Shown: positions 33,636-42,137 of the stretch, piece by piece | How the letters are laid out: the number at the start of each line of letters is the position of its first letter | Numbering within the stretch: the first letter of the stretch is position 1 | NCBI RefSeq assembly: GCF_005845215.1 | Contig: NZ_SPHO01000001.1 | Span: 543,146 to 607,145 of the forward strand | Source of the DNA: Clostridium sp. 1001271st1 H5 | Lineage (GTDB): Bacteria > Bacillota > Clostridia > Lachnospirales > Lachnospiraceae | Reading direction: 5' to 3' | DNA: 64,000 bases | The notes under the pieces: generated by a model | Told to the model about the DNA's origin: nothing | Seen by the model: the letters and a program-made list of their open reading frames with translations, nothing else | Databases searched by the model: none | Translations under genes and position numbers: made by a program

Positions 33636-34622
33636 ATGTCACCAAGAAACATTACCATGGATGATATCGCCAATATGGCAGGGGTTACCAAGAGTACGGT
33701 ATCCAGATATTTTAACGGAGGCAGTGTAAAGGAATCCACCAGGGAACGGATTCAGGAAATCATAAGGGAGTATAACTATGAGCCCAATGCGTTTGCCAGA
33801 TTAAAGGCCAAGGAAAGCAATGTGATTGGGGTGGTTCTTCCTACCCTTAATTCCAAAGTTTCCAGCCGGGTGGTGACCAGCATTGGACGTTATCTGAGGG
33901 AGCAGGGATATGAAACCCTGATTAAGGATTCAGACCACAGCGTGGACCTGGAACTTAAGAACATCCAGAGACTGATTACGCTGAAGGTGGATGGTATCAT
34001 ACTGAGCGCCATTACCATCACAGAGGAGCACAGAAAACTGATTCAGGGAAGTCCTGTGCCTGTGGTGGTGCTGGCCCAGGACCATGACGGGGGAATCTGC
34101 ATTGTCCACGATGATTACGGGGCGGGAAAAGCCATGGGAATCCGTGTGGGAAAGGCCGGCCCGGTCCGGGTTGGATACATGGGAGTATCCGTTCTGGATG
34201 TGGCTGTGGGTATCAACCGTAAGCAGGGTGTGCTGGACGGTCTGAATGGATGCGGCGTGGAAGATGTGGTAACGGCCACCGGGGATTACAGCTACGCCAG
34301 CGGAATCCGTATGGCAGAGGAAATCCTGGACCAGGGCCCGGTGGATGCAATCATATGCGCCACGGACCGCCTGGCTTTTGGGGCATACCATGTTCTGGGA
34401 GAGCGGGGGCTGAGGATTCCTGAGGATGTTTCCGTGGCAGGCTTCGGGGGATATGACGAGAGTACCCTGTTAAAGCCTGAACTGACAACCCTGCGATTTG
34501 ACTCCTACGGTCTGGGCTATCTGGGGGCGGAGACCATTCTGAAGATGATACACCAGGAACCGGTGCCAAAAAAACAGATAGTGGATTACAGGATGATTGA
34601 AGGCGGGAGCGTGAAAGAATAA
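33636..34622 (+). CDS. scrR: LacI-family repressor of the sucrose operon
   Basis: A 328-residue LacI-type regulator. It has an N-terminal helix-turn-helix (ITMDDIANMAGVTKSTVSRYFNGG, in pieces, residues 6-28), a hinge, then a periplasmic-binding-protein-like effector domain with VIGVVLPTLNS (about 63), VDAIICATDRLAFGAY and a GFGGYDES loop near residue 275. It is likely the sucrose or fructose-responsive repressor of the adjacent scrAB. Two near-identical operators (34707 and 34765) lie between it and the PTS gene. ATG 33630 is an alternative; AAGGG fits ATG 33636 better. Confidence 0.85.
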   Translation: MSPRNITMDDIANMAGVTKSTVSRYFNGGSVKESTRERIQEIIREYNYEPNAFARLKAKESNVIGVVLPTLNSKVSSRVVTSIGRYLREQGYETLIKDSDHSVDLELKNIQRLITLKVDGIILSAITITEEHRKLIQGSPVPVVVLAQDHDGGICIVHDDYGAGKAMGIRVGKAGPVRVGYMGVSVLDVAVGINRKQGVLDGLNGCGVEDVVTATGDYSYASGIRMAEEILDQGPVDAIICATDRLAFGAYHVLGERGLRIPEDVSVAGFGGYDESTLLKPELTTLRFDSYGLGYLGAETILKMIHQEPVPKKQIVDYRMIEGGSVKE

Positions 34623-34706
34623 AGGGGTTTCGAGTGTACAGGAAGAAATAGAAGAGAAATTGTGAAAAGTGCACAAATTTCGAATCTATTTTTTTACATT
34701 GAATAA

Positions 34707-34721
34707 TGGAACCGGTGCCAA
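34707..34721 (+). promoter_or_regulatory. ScrR operator 1
   Basis: TGGAACCGGTGCCAA, a near-palindrome with the LacI-family central CG. It lies just upstream of the -35 box at 34729 and matches operator 2 at 13 of 15 bases. Confidence 0.7.
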
Positions 34722-34728
34722 TAAAATA

Positions 34729-34757
34729 TTGACTTTTGGGACTTAAAGTCTTATTAT
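34729..34757 (+). promoter_or_regulatory. Promoter of scrAB
   Basis: TTGACT (34729-34734), a 17-bp spacer and TATTAT (34752-34757), placed between the two ScrR operators. Confidence 0.65.
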
Positions 34758-34764
34758 ATAAGTA

Positions 34765-34779
34765 TGGAACCGATACCAA
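34765..34779 (+). promoter_or_regulatory. ScrR operator 2
   Basis: TGGAACCGATACCAA, covering the transcription start. Its centre is 58 bp from that of operator 1, a distance that could support a loop or cooperative binding. Confidence 0.75.
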
Positions 34780-34822
34780 AACGTGTAGGAAAACATAGTT
34801 GAGAAGAGGGGAAGGTAATAGG

Positions 34823-36781
34823 ATGGATTATGCAAAAACAGCAAGCCTGGTCATTCAGTACGTAGGCGGAAAAAGCAACATTAAGTCAGTTACCCATTGT
34901 GCCACCAGACTTCGTTTCCAGCTCAGGGACAATGAGCTGCGGGACGAGGAGGCAATCAGCGACCTGGAAGGGGTAAAAGGTGTGTTTCTCACACAATCCC
35001 AGTTCCAGATTATATTTGGTTCCGGTACGGTGAATATGGTCTGCGATGAAGTACAGAAGCAGCTGGGGGCATTGGAAGAAAAGCCGGAGGAAAAAGAAGA
35101 AGCAAAGGGGAATGTGGTCCAGCGTTTTATTAAAATGCTCAGCGATATTTTCGTGCCCATCATTCCGGCCATAGTGGCAGGCGGTCTTCTCATGGGACTT
35201 AACAACCTGCTGACCTCCCCGCTTATAAACGGGCAGTCCATTATTGAACTGTATCCCGTGTGGCAGGGACTGGCTTCGGCCATCAACACCTTTGCAAACG
35301 CTCCCTTTACGTTCCTGCCGGTACTCATTGGCTTCAGCGCCACTAAGAAGTTTGGCGGAAATGCGTTCCTGGGTGCTGCTATGGGCATGATTATGGTCCA
35401 CCCGGATTTGCTGAATGCATACCAGATTGGTCTGGCACAGCCGCCGGTATGGGATATCTTCGGCTTTCAGATAGCTGCCATCGGATATCAGGGAACTGTA
35501 CTTCCTGTTCTGGCTGTTTCATGGATACTTGCCAATATTGAAAAGCGGCTGCACAAGGTGACGCCATCCTGGCTGGATAACCTGACAACACCTCTTTTAT
35601 CCATCCTGGTAACCTCTTTCCTGACCTTTATCTGCGTGGGACCTGTGCTCAGGGAGGCCGGCAATCTGCTGGCTGCCGGCATCACATGGCTGTACAATAC
35701 ACTGGGGCCTGTGGGCGGAGCTCTCTTTGGGTTTGCGTATGCCCCCATTACCATGACCGGTATGCACCACAGCTTTATTGCCATTGAGACCCAGCTTCTG
35801 GCTGACAGCGCCCATACGGGCGGCAGCTTCATTTTCTCAACTGCAAGCATGAACAATGTGGCCCAGGGAGCAGCTGTTCTGGCAGTGCTGCTCATGACAA
35901 AGAATGATAAGATGAAATCCATCTGTTCCGCCTCCGGTATTTCTGCCCTGTTAGGCATCACGGAACCGGCTATGTTCGGTGTGACATTGAAATTGAAGTA
36001 TCCATTTTATGCAGCCATGGCCGGTTCAGCGGCAGGCAGCGCCTATCTGGCAGCCACCAAGACTCTGGCCCAGGCATTGGGCGCGGCAGGACTTCCGGGT
36101 TTTATCTCCATGAAGCCTGACCACTATATGAATTTTGCTATTGGAATCATTTTGTCCATGGGCGTTTCCTTTGCCCTTACCATGGTGTTCTGGAAAAAGT
36201 TTGCCCTTGACCAGCAGGACGGTTCGGAGAAAAAGACGGGAAGTAAAACAAAAGGAAGAGAAACGGAAGGGAAAGAAACTGAGGGAAGAGAAGCGGTTCA
36301 GAAGGCAGCGGCGGGCCGGGAAACCATTACCGAGCTTTACGTTCCAATGAAAGGCCAGGTCCTGGATGTGGAGCAGTCGGCGGATGCGGTTTTTGCATCC
36401 AAGGCCCTGGGCAATGGCGTGGCCATTAACCCGGCGGAGGGTATGGTGTGTGCGCCGTGCGATGGTACCGTAAGCCTGCTGTTTCCCACAAAGCATGCAG
36501 TGGGAATCACATCTGAGACAGGTGTGGAGGTGCTCATCCATATCGGAATCAATACAGTGCAGCTGGATGGACAGGGATTTGAGGCTTTTGTCTCACAGGG
36601 AGATAAGGTTAAGAAAGGCGATAAACTGATTGCCGCTGACCTGGACTTGATTCGGGAAAAGGGAATGAATCCCCAGACTATGATGATTCTGCCTGAGGGC
36701 GGGAATCTGGATGTGACCGTATATCCGGGTGAACAGGCAGATGCCGGAGATGTGGCGGTAAAGGCAGTGAAGACAGAATAA
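34823..36781 (+). CDS. scrA: Sucrose-type PTS permease, fused IIBCA
   Basis: A 652-residue fused enzyme II of the glucose-sucrose superfamily. Parts in order: IIB (about 1-90, with the phospho-cysteine motif VTHCATRLRF), IIC with about ten helices (about 110-450, containing ITEPAMFGV and MTGMHHSF), a charged low-complexity linker, and IIA (about 500-650, with the phospho-histidine motif VLIHIGINTV). It imports sucrose (or a related disaccharide) as sucrose-6-phosphate. ATG 34823 has GGGGAAGG upstream. It is followed 27 bases later by the GH32 hydrolase in one operon under ScrR. Confidence 0.9.
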   Translation: MDYAKTASLVIQYVGGKSNIKSVTHCATRLRFQLRDNELRDEEAISDLEGVKGVFLTQSQFQIIFGSGTVNMVCDEVQKQLGALEEKPEEKEEAKGNVVQRFIKMLSDIFVPIIPAIVAGGLLMGLNNLLTSPLINGQSIIELYPVWQGLASAINTFANAPFTFLPVLIGFSATKKFGGNAFLGAAMGMIMVHPDLLNAYQIGLAQPPVWDIFGFQIAAIGYQGTVLPVLAVSWILANIEKRLHKVTPSWLDNLTTPLLSILVTSFLTFICVGPVLREAGNLLAAGITWLYNTLGPVGGALFGFAYAPITMTGMHHSFIAIETQLLADSAHTGGSFIFSTASMNNVAQGAAVLAVLLMTKNDKMKSICSASGISALLGITEPAMFGVTLKLKYPFYAAMAGSAAGSAYLAATKTLAQALGAAGLPGFISMKPDHYMNFAIGIILSMGVSFALTMVFWKKFALDQQDGSEKKTGSKTKGRETEGKETEGREAVQKAAAGRETITELYVPMKGQVLDVEQSADAVFASKALGNGVAINPAEGMVCAPCDGTVSLLFPTKHAVGITSETGVEVLIHIGINTVQLDGQGFEAFVSQGDKVKKGDKLIAADLDLIREKGMNPQTMMILPEGGNLDVTVYPGEQADAGDVAVKAVKTE

Positions 36782-36808
36782 ACATGGCAGCGGTAAGGAG
36801 GAAGAAGC

Positions 36809-38257
36809 TTGAAAAAATATGAAAAGGTCCGCAGGGAGGATTATGAAGCATGGTACCGGGAGAACAGGGAGTACAGGGAAAGGGTCAAGGCGGATGACAG
36901 CCGCCTGGCCTACCACCTGATGCCTGAAACCGGCTGGCTGAACGACCCCAATGGTCTCTGCCAGTTTCAGGGACTGTACCATATTTATTATCAGTATACA
37001 CCCTTTGAGCCTACAGGGGAGATTAAGCTCTGGGGTCACTATACCACCCGGGATTTCATCCATTATAAACAGGAGGAGCCGGTTCTCTTTCCGGACCAGG
37101 ACATGGACGCCCATGGCGTATATTCCGGTTCAGCTTATGTGGAGGACAAAACCATTCACTATTTTTACACAGGCAATGTGAAGCTGTTTGACCGGGATGA
37201 TTACGATTATATCATGGGCGGCCGGGTGAGCAACACCATTCATATTACCAGCCGGGACGGATATCATTTTTCTGCCAAGGAACTGGTGATGAATCATGAC
37301 GATTACCCGGCTGACATGAGCTGCCACATAAGGGACCCTAAAGTGTATAAAGAAGGGGAGTTTTATTATATGGTACTGGGGGCAAGGGATGTGCACAGCA
37401 AGGGAATGGTCCTCCTGTACCGGTCAAAGGATTTAAAAAAATGGGAGTATTTTAATAGAATTACTACAGACGAAGACTTTGGCTATATGTGGGAATGTCC
37501 GGATTTGTTCTCCCTGGACGGGCAGCTCTGTCTGGTCTGCTGTCCCCAGGGCGTGAAGCCGATGGGTACAGAGTACCAGAATGTGCATCAGTGTACGGTC
37601 TTCTGCCTGGACTATGATTTCAGGGAAAATACCTGCAAACTGAAATCCCAGCTGCCTGGAATGGTGGACAGGGGATTTGACTTCTATGCGCCCCAGACCT
37701 TTCTGGATGAAAGGGGGCGGCGTATTCTAATCGGCTGGATGGGGATTCCGGATGCGGATTACACCAATCCAACGGTGAAGGCCGGATGGCAGCATGCCCT
37801 TACCATGCCGCGGCAGCTCCGTATGAGGGAAGGGCGCCTTTTGCAGCAGCCTCTGGAGGAGATGCAGGAGCTTCGCAGGGACAGAAGGGATTACGATTTT
37901 GGGGAGCTTGCAAAGGGCGTGGAGCCGGGGCTTGTGTTTGAAGGATGCATATCCTTTGTAACCTGCCATAACATGTGCCTGACTGTCAGAGAGGATGTGA
38001 CCTTATCCTATGAAAATGGCCTGCTGACCCTGGATATGGGAGGCAGCGGAAGCGGCAGGACCAGACGGAGCGTCCGGCTGGAGCGGCTTACGGATTTGCA
38101 TATTTTTTCAGACACCACTTCGCTGGAACTATTTGTAAACGAAGGCCGGGAGGTCTTTACCACAAGGGTATATGGTTCCCATCCGGGGATGCGGATGGAA
38201 GGAGATTGTTCCGGAAATGGGATTGTCTATGGATTAAATGGTTTTATATATGAATAA
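36809..38257 (+). CDS. scrB: Sucrose-6-phosphate hydrolase (GH32)
   Basis: A 482-residue glycoside hydrolase of family 32. Signature motifs: the nucleophile region GWLNDPNGL (about 42-50), the RDP motif in CHIRDPKV (about 173-180), and the acid/base motif in MWECPDLF (about 227-234). A C-terminal beta-sandwich with VRLERLTDLHIFSDTTSLELFVN closes the protein. It hydrolyses sucrose-6-phosphate made by the PTS. The start is TTG with AAGGAGG 7 bases upstream. It is the last gene of the scr operon, followed by a strong terminator. Confidence 0.9.
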   Translation: MKKYEKVRREDYEAWYRENREYRERVKADDSRLAYHLMPETGWLNDPNGLCQFQGLYHIYYQYTPFEPTGEIKLWGHYTTRDFIHYKQEEPVLFPDQDMDAHGVYSGSAYVEDKTIHYFYTGNVKLFDRDDYDYIMGGRVSNTIHITSRDGYHFSAKELVMNHDDYPADMSCHIRDPKVYKEGEFYYMVLGARDVHSKGMVLLYRSKDLKKWEYFNRITTDEDFGYMWECPDLFSLDGQLCLVCCPQGVKPMGTEYQNVHQCTVFCLDYDFRENTCKLKSQLPGMVDRGFDFYAPQTFLDERGRRILIGWMGIPDADYTNPTVKAGWQHALTMPRQLRMREGRLLQQPLEEMQELRRDRRDYDFGELAKGVEPGLVFEGCISFVTCHNMCLTVREDVTLSYENGLLTLDMGGSGSGRTRRSVRLERLTDLHIFSDTTSLELFVNEGREVFTTRVYGSHPGMRMEGDCSGNGIVYGLNGFIYE

Positions 38258-38281
38258 GCCAGCGCTCGTATGATGAATGTC

Positions 38282-38317
38282 AGGGCCTGCCCGGAATGGT
38301 TCCGGGCGGCCTCTTTT
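38282..38317 (+). terminator. Terminator after scrB
   Basis: AGGGCCTGCCCGGAA pairs with TTCCGGGCGGCCT (wobble and one bulge) around TGG, then CTTTT. Confidence 0.7.
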
Positions 38318-38446
38318 AATATCGGGATTCCGGGGGCGGAAGAGTGGGGAATGAGATTGCCGCTGTGGCGAAAAAAGTAAAGCATGAAATGCGAAAATAT
38401 GGTATCCTGTAGGTGAACGGGATAAAAAGATGCAAGGAGCTGCAAT

Positions 38447-39133
38447 ATGAGAAAAAAGAAATTTATTTTGTATGTTACAATGATAGCCGCCGCGGCAGGC
38501 ATTAATCTCAGCGCATGTTCATCCGGCACAGGAGCAGAGCAGGGGACTGCGGCGCTCCGGTCATCAGGTCAGGGAACCGGGAGCGTCCAATCATCCGTAC
38601 AGGGGACAGATGTAAGCAAGGCGCCGGGACAGGAGATGCCGGGAGAAGGCGGGACAAAGGATGAGACCATATCGGAACATACACTTAAATCAGAAAGCGC
38701 CCGGAACCAGGAAAACGCCCGGAACCAGAAAGATGCAGAAGGCCCTGTTCTGCGCCTGGAACTGCCGGAAGACCAGGGGTTATGCAGTGACCCATCCTTC
38801 ATTCAGCAGGATGATAATACCATACAGATTCTGTTTCATGATGAAACCACACAGTCTGATGCCATTGCGTGGGCTTCCCTGGAGGCAGCAGGAGGACCTT
38901 CGGAAAATTATGTGTTGGACCAGCAGGGGATGGAACAGCGTGAGATTCTGGCAGGAGAGAATGACACGGTGGTACTGACGATACGAAAGACAGTGGAAAA
39001 TTCCGATATCCACGGTATACTGATTTCCTGGGAACAGGAAGGGGTGTTCTATGAACTTTGGGAGGATGATGCCAGGGAGAAAAAGGAGGCGGTGGTGGAC
39101 ATGGCTTCTGCCATTGCGTCAAGGAGCCGTTAG
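38447..39133 (+). CDS. Lipoprotein of unknown function
   Basis: A 228-residue protein with a lipoprotein signal peptide: basic MRKKK, a hydrophobic stretch and the lipobox LSAC at residues 21-24. A long Ser/Gly/Gln-rich linker (25-95), with a short repeat SARNQENARNQKD, connects to a C-terminal acidic domain of about 120 residues that contains LHD/LFHDETTQS. No known domain is recognised. It is Gram-positive and probably membrane-anchored on the outer face. AAGGAG lies upstream of the ATG. A clear terminator at 39207 closes it. Confidence 0.65.
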   Translation: MRKKKFILYVTMIAAAAGINLSACSSGTGAEQGTAALRSSGQGTGSVQSSVQGTDVSKAPGQEMPGEGGTKDETISEHTLKSESARNQENARNQKDAEGPVLRLELPEDQGLCSDPSFIQQDDNTIQILFHDETTQSDAIAWASLEAAGGPSENYVLDQQGMEQREILAGENDTVVLTIRKTVENSDIHGILISWEQEGVFYELWEDDAREKKEAVVDMASAIASRSR

Positions 39134-39206
39134 GTTATGCTGTGTGCATTGAACTGATTGAGGAAATATGAGGTATTGGTTTTTTATGGAACTGTGAAGC
39201 CGGGCG

Positions 39207-39238
39207 GCCCTGGAGGATTTTCCTCCAGGGCTTTTTTT
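39207..39238 (+). terminator. Terminator after the lipoprotein gene
   Basis: GCCCTGGAGGA pairs with TCCTCCAGGGC around a TTT loop, then seven T residues. Confidence 0.85.
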
Positions 39239-39271
39239 GAGGCTTGAACGGCTGGAAACGGAATTGCCGCA

Positions 39272-40693
39272 TTATTTATCTGAATGAGGTGTAATTCCCA
39301 TTGTTTCAGAAGTCCATTTTGTATCGCTGCCAGACCATGTTCGCAGCAGCAGAACAGCGGGTGTAACAAAAACAAAAAAATTATAAGGGATTAACTGAGT
39401 TGTGGTGACACCCAGAAATTCTGAGGCTACAACAGCGCTTAAGCTCCAGGGAATCAGTACTGTCATAGCGGTACATCCCACACCCAGTGCCCTCATCAAA
39501 TTTTCTTTTTCCAGACCGCGGGCTTCGTAGACTGGCGCCATGATATTTCCGGCAAAGGCATAGGCGAAATTCATTGAAGCTCCGACCAGAGTGCCTAAGA
39601 CAGACATAAGCACGGTGGCAGCAACCAGACTAAGCTTGGAATGCAGGCGGTTGACAATCGGTTTCACAAAAGCATCTACAATACCGGCTGCATTCAGAAT
39701 TCCGAACAGGCCGAATGCAAAAAAGAACATGATTGCCGTGTTGGTCATGCTGGTTATTCCGCCACGATTGAGCAATGTATCGACAAATGCAACACCGGTA
39801 TCAATCCGATAACCATTCCAAAAGTAGGAGATAATATCTGCCGGGCAGACGCCTTGATACAGGTACGCTACCACCCCGCCAAAGATACCGCCGCCTAAAA
39901 TCGCAGGTATGGAAGGCATTTTAAAAACAAGAAGCACAATGACAAAAAGCATGGGAAGAAATGAAGCCATACCGGTTTTGAAATTTTCATCAATACAGGA
40001 GACAACAGTCCGAATCAGGGAATTGTCCGTGCCGCCGCCCCTGTATTGAAAACCGGCAAAAAAGTACAATGCCATGCAGATTAGAGCAGATGGTATAGTA
40101 ACCTTCGCCTGATGGCGGATACCTGTAAAAAGGTTTACACCGGACACAGCGGCTGCTATGTTTGGACTGTCAGACAAAGGGGAGATTGTATCCCCGAAAA
40201 ATGAACCCCCGCAGACTGCGCCGGCCGTAACAACCGGGTCTATGTTCAGACTTACACCGATACCAGCCAGCGCCAGACCAGCAGTACCGAAGGTTCCCCA
40301 GGAGGTACCGGTGATTAGCGTGGTTATAACGCATAGAAGAAATGCTGTGGGAAGAAAAAATTGTGGTGAGATTGACCGGACCCCCAAACTGATGATGACA
40401 GGCACGGTTCCGGCTGCATTCCAGGTTCCTACCAGCGCGCCCACACACAACACAATCATGGCTGGTACAATCGCCTTTGAACAGTTGACAATCAGACCGG
40501 CCTCCAGTTCCCTATAGGTAGCCCCCACAGGGATACACAGCAGTATGGCCACAGCCCAGCCGATTAGGAAAAGCGCATTGATTTTTGCCCCCCAACGCAG
40601 TGCGGGGTACATAATGCTGAAAAACACGGCGGACATGACAAACAGAGAGTAACCGAAGCTGGGACCATCTACAATCCGTTTCTGGTTTTCCAT
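39272..40693 (-). CDS. nhaC: NhaC family Na+/H+ antiporter (or related exchanger)
   Basis: A 473-residue transporter of the NhaC family with about 12 helices. Family motifs: GTSWGTFGTAG (about 130-140), FFGDTISPLSDSPNIAAAV (about 165-183) and GASMNFAYAFAGNIMAPVYE (in part). NhaC proteins exchange Na+ for H+, and some relatives exchange malate/lactate or other organic anions. Because it is divergent from, and shares a promoter motif with, the RuBisCO-like operon, it may exchange a substrate or product of that pathway. GGGAGG precedes the ATG. Confidence 0.85.
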   Translation of the reverse strand: MENQKRIVDGPSFGYSLFVMSAVFFSIMYPALRWGAKINALFLIGWAVAILLCIPVGATYRELEAGLIVNCSKAIVPAMIVLCVGALVGTWNAAGTVPVIISLGVRSISPQFFLPTAFLLCVITTLITGTSWGTFGTAGLALAGIGVSLNIDPVVTAGAVCGGSFFGDTISPLSDSPNIAAAVSGVNLFTGIRHQAKVTIPSALICMALYFFAGFQYRGGGTDNSLIRTVVSCIDENFKTGMASFLPMLFVIVLLVFKMPSIPAILGGGIFGGVVAYLYQGVCPADIISYFWNGYRIDTGVAFVDTLLNRGGITSMTNTAIMFFFAFGLFGILNAAGIVDAFVKPIVNRLHSKLSLVAATVLMSVLGTLVGASMNFAYAFAGNIMAPVYEARGLEKENLMRALGVGCTAMTVLIPWSLSAVVASEFLGVTTTQLIPYNFFVFVTPAVLLLRTWSGSDTKWTSETMGITPHSDK

Positions 40694-40730
40694 TTTGAAC
40701 CTCCCATTAAAATCCTTTAAATTGTATGTA

Positions 40731-40744
40731 ATACAGCGCTGTAT
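40731..40744 (-). promoter_or_regulatory. 14-bp palindrome at the nhaC transcription start
   Basis: ATACAGCGCTGTAT is a perfect palindrome with a central CG, between the nhaC -10 box and its start codon. It could be a second operator (for example a catabolite-response-like site) or a leader hairpin. Confidence 0.4.
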
Positions 40745-40752
40745 GCAAGCTC

Positions 40753-40781
40753 ATTATAGGAGGAAAAAAGGGAGAACACAA
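40753..40781 (-). promoter_or_regulatory. Promoter of nhaC
   Basis: On the minus strand: TTGTGT (complement of 40776-40781), a 17-bp spacer and TATAAT (complement of 40753-40758). The SorC-type palindrome lies 4 bp upstream of the -35 box. Confidence 0.7.
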
Positions 40782-40785
40782 TAAA

Positions 40786-40800
40786 GAAAAATTTTTCAAT
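40786..40800 (-). promoter_or_regulatory. SorC-type activator site upstream of nhaC
   Basis: GAAAAATTTTTCAAT (plus-strand reading), with a perfect GAAAAATTTTTC palindrome at 40786-40797. The same 15 bases recur at 41986-42000. Its position, 4 bp from the -35 box, suits activation. ATTGAA/TTCAAT half sites recall the operator of Bacillus DeoR, a SorC-family protein. Confidence 0.6.
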
Positions 40801-41770
40801 CGGCGTCTATTGCGGATTTAATCTGATGGGTCAGTTCCCGGGCCAGCGTCTGGTCGATAATCAGCACATCTACATATCCGCCTTTGACAAAGGCTCTGAT
40901 GGTCCGGGCTTTAAAGGCTCCGGCGGCCACGATGATTTTAGTGGGGATTTTTTTGTAGGTTTCCAAATCAATTCCCAGATGGCTGTTTTTCAGGGAACTG
41001 TTGCATTCATTTCCATCCTTGTTGATGAAATGGAGCATCAAATCACCGTAAACATCCAGGGATGCAAGTTCACTAATCTGCTCCGGTGTCAGCATTTTTG
41101 GAATTGGGGAATCCAGAAATGGATAAAAAGAGCCTGCCCCGCTGACTGAGATTGTGCACTTTTTGAAACAGTCAAGGACTTTTTTGACCTGGACCTCCTG
41201 TTTGCGTGTTTCCAGAACCGTGCAATCACTTAACAGTCCTTCTGAATAGAGCATATGTCTGCCTCCTCCGAATGACATGGCGATACGATTTGACAGCGCA
41301 GCCGGGTCCAGTTCTGCGTCGCTTTCTGTGATGCTTCCGTGCAGAGTAATAAACGGGACATTTTTTTTCAGGCATGGATTTAAATAATTGATAAGCAGCC
41401 GGATAGTGCGTCCCCAGGCGATGCCCAGTGTATCATTTTCTGTGATTAGGCGCTGCAGATATCTGGCACCTTCCAGAGCCACATCCTTTTTTATGTTTTC
41501 AGTGTCCGACCGTGCAGGGCAGACAATAACGTCCCGAATGTCCAGTGTGCTGCGGAGAAAATCTTCCAGTATCAGGCACTCGGAATAGGCTTCCGGTATC
41601 ACGAACTTTATTATACCGTGCTGTTTGGCTTTTTTTATGAGTCTGGATACAGTGGGAACCGAGATATCCAATTGCTTTGCGATTTCACTTTGGGAGAGCG
41701 ATTGAATATAGTGCAGATGAGCTGCTTTTATAATTAAATTCAGTGATTGCTCAAATGAGTTTGACGCCAT
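40796..41770 (-). CDS. SorC/DeoR-type sugar-binding transcriptional regulator
   Basis: A 324-residue SorC-family regulator. The N-terminal helix-turn-helix reads LSQSEIAKQLDISVPTVSRLIKKAKQHG (in pieces, about 25-52). The C-terminal effector domain of about 270 residues has GIAWGRTI (about 116-123), GAGSFYPF and GAFKARTIRAFVKGG. Known SorC effectors are phosphorylated sugars or sugar phosphates. It sits between nhaC and the RuBisCO-like operon and very probably controls both through the repeated palindrome. Its own 3' end overlaps the site upstream of nhaC. AAGGGG lies 7 bases before the ATG. Confidence 0.88.
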   Translation of the reverse strand: MASNSFEQSLNLIIKAAHLHYIQSLSQSEIAKQLDISVPTVSRLIKKAKQHGIIKFVIPEAYSECLILEDFLRSTLDIRDVIVCPARSDTENIKKDVALEGARYLQRLITENDTLGIAWGRTIRLLINYLNPCLKKNVPFITLHGSITESDAELDPAALSNRIAMSFGGGRHMLYSEGLLSDCTVLETRKQEVQVKKVLDCFKKCTISVSGAGSFYPFLDSPIPKMLTPEQISELASLDVYGDLMLHFINKDGNECNSSLKNSHLGIDLETYKKIPTKIIVAAGAFKARTIRAFVKGGYVDVLIIDQTLARELTHQIKSAIDAD

Positions 41771-41800
41771 TGCATTACCCCTTTCCTTTATTGGTTAAAT

Positions 41801-41822
41801 TATAGTCGTTATTTAGACTATA
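41801..41822. promoter_or_regulatory. Inverted repeat upstream of the SorC-type gene
   Basis: TATAGTC (41801-41807) and GACTATA (41816-41822) form a perfect inverted repeat 31 bp upstream of the regulator ATG, likely in its own promoter. It differs from the GAAAAATTTTTC site, so it may bind another factor or be a -10 region (TATAGT/TATAAT-like). Confidence 0.4.
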
Positions 41823-41985
41823 TGTCAATATACCTAAATTCCATTTTATTCCATAGACGAAACTTTTTTGCAGTTGTTTTTACATGGTAGATTATAACAA
41901 TAATTGTGTTGGATACAGATGATAAAAAAATGATGGCAGATAAAATAAAAAGTTATTTTGAATGGATAATTTGGATAAAGTGAAT

Positions 41986-42000
41986 GAAAAATTTTTCAAT
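41986..42000 (+). promoter_or_regulatory. SorC-type activator site upstream of the RuBisCO-like operon
   Basis: GAAAAATTTTTCAAT; the palindrome extends to TGAAAAATTTTTCA (41985-41998). It is identical to the site upstream of nhaC and lies 4 bp upstream of the -35 box of the operon promoter. Confidence 0.6.
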
Positions 42001-42001
42001 A

Positions 42002-42030
42002 TTGTACATATTTTGGATATTTTGTAAACT
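42002..42030 (+). promoter_or_regulatory. Promoter of the RuBisCO-like operon
   Basis: TTGTAC (42002-42007), a 17-bp spacer and TAAACT (42025-42030). Both boxes are imperfect, in keeping with a need for an activator. The start codon is about 100 bases downstream. Confidence 0.6.
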
Positions 42031-42137
42031 TGTAATTGTAAGGAGTAAATTGACAGATACAAAAAAGATGAAACATGCTTCGGCCTGCCGGTGCTTTGGC
42101 CGGACAGCGTGGTATTGTTTCGGAGCAGAGGTATTTA

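Noticed and set aside
42075-42137. Longer N-terminus of the RuBisCO-like protein from ATG 42075
   Set aside because: No ribosome site before 42075; AGAGG before 42138 is well spaced.
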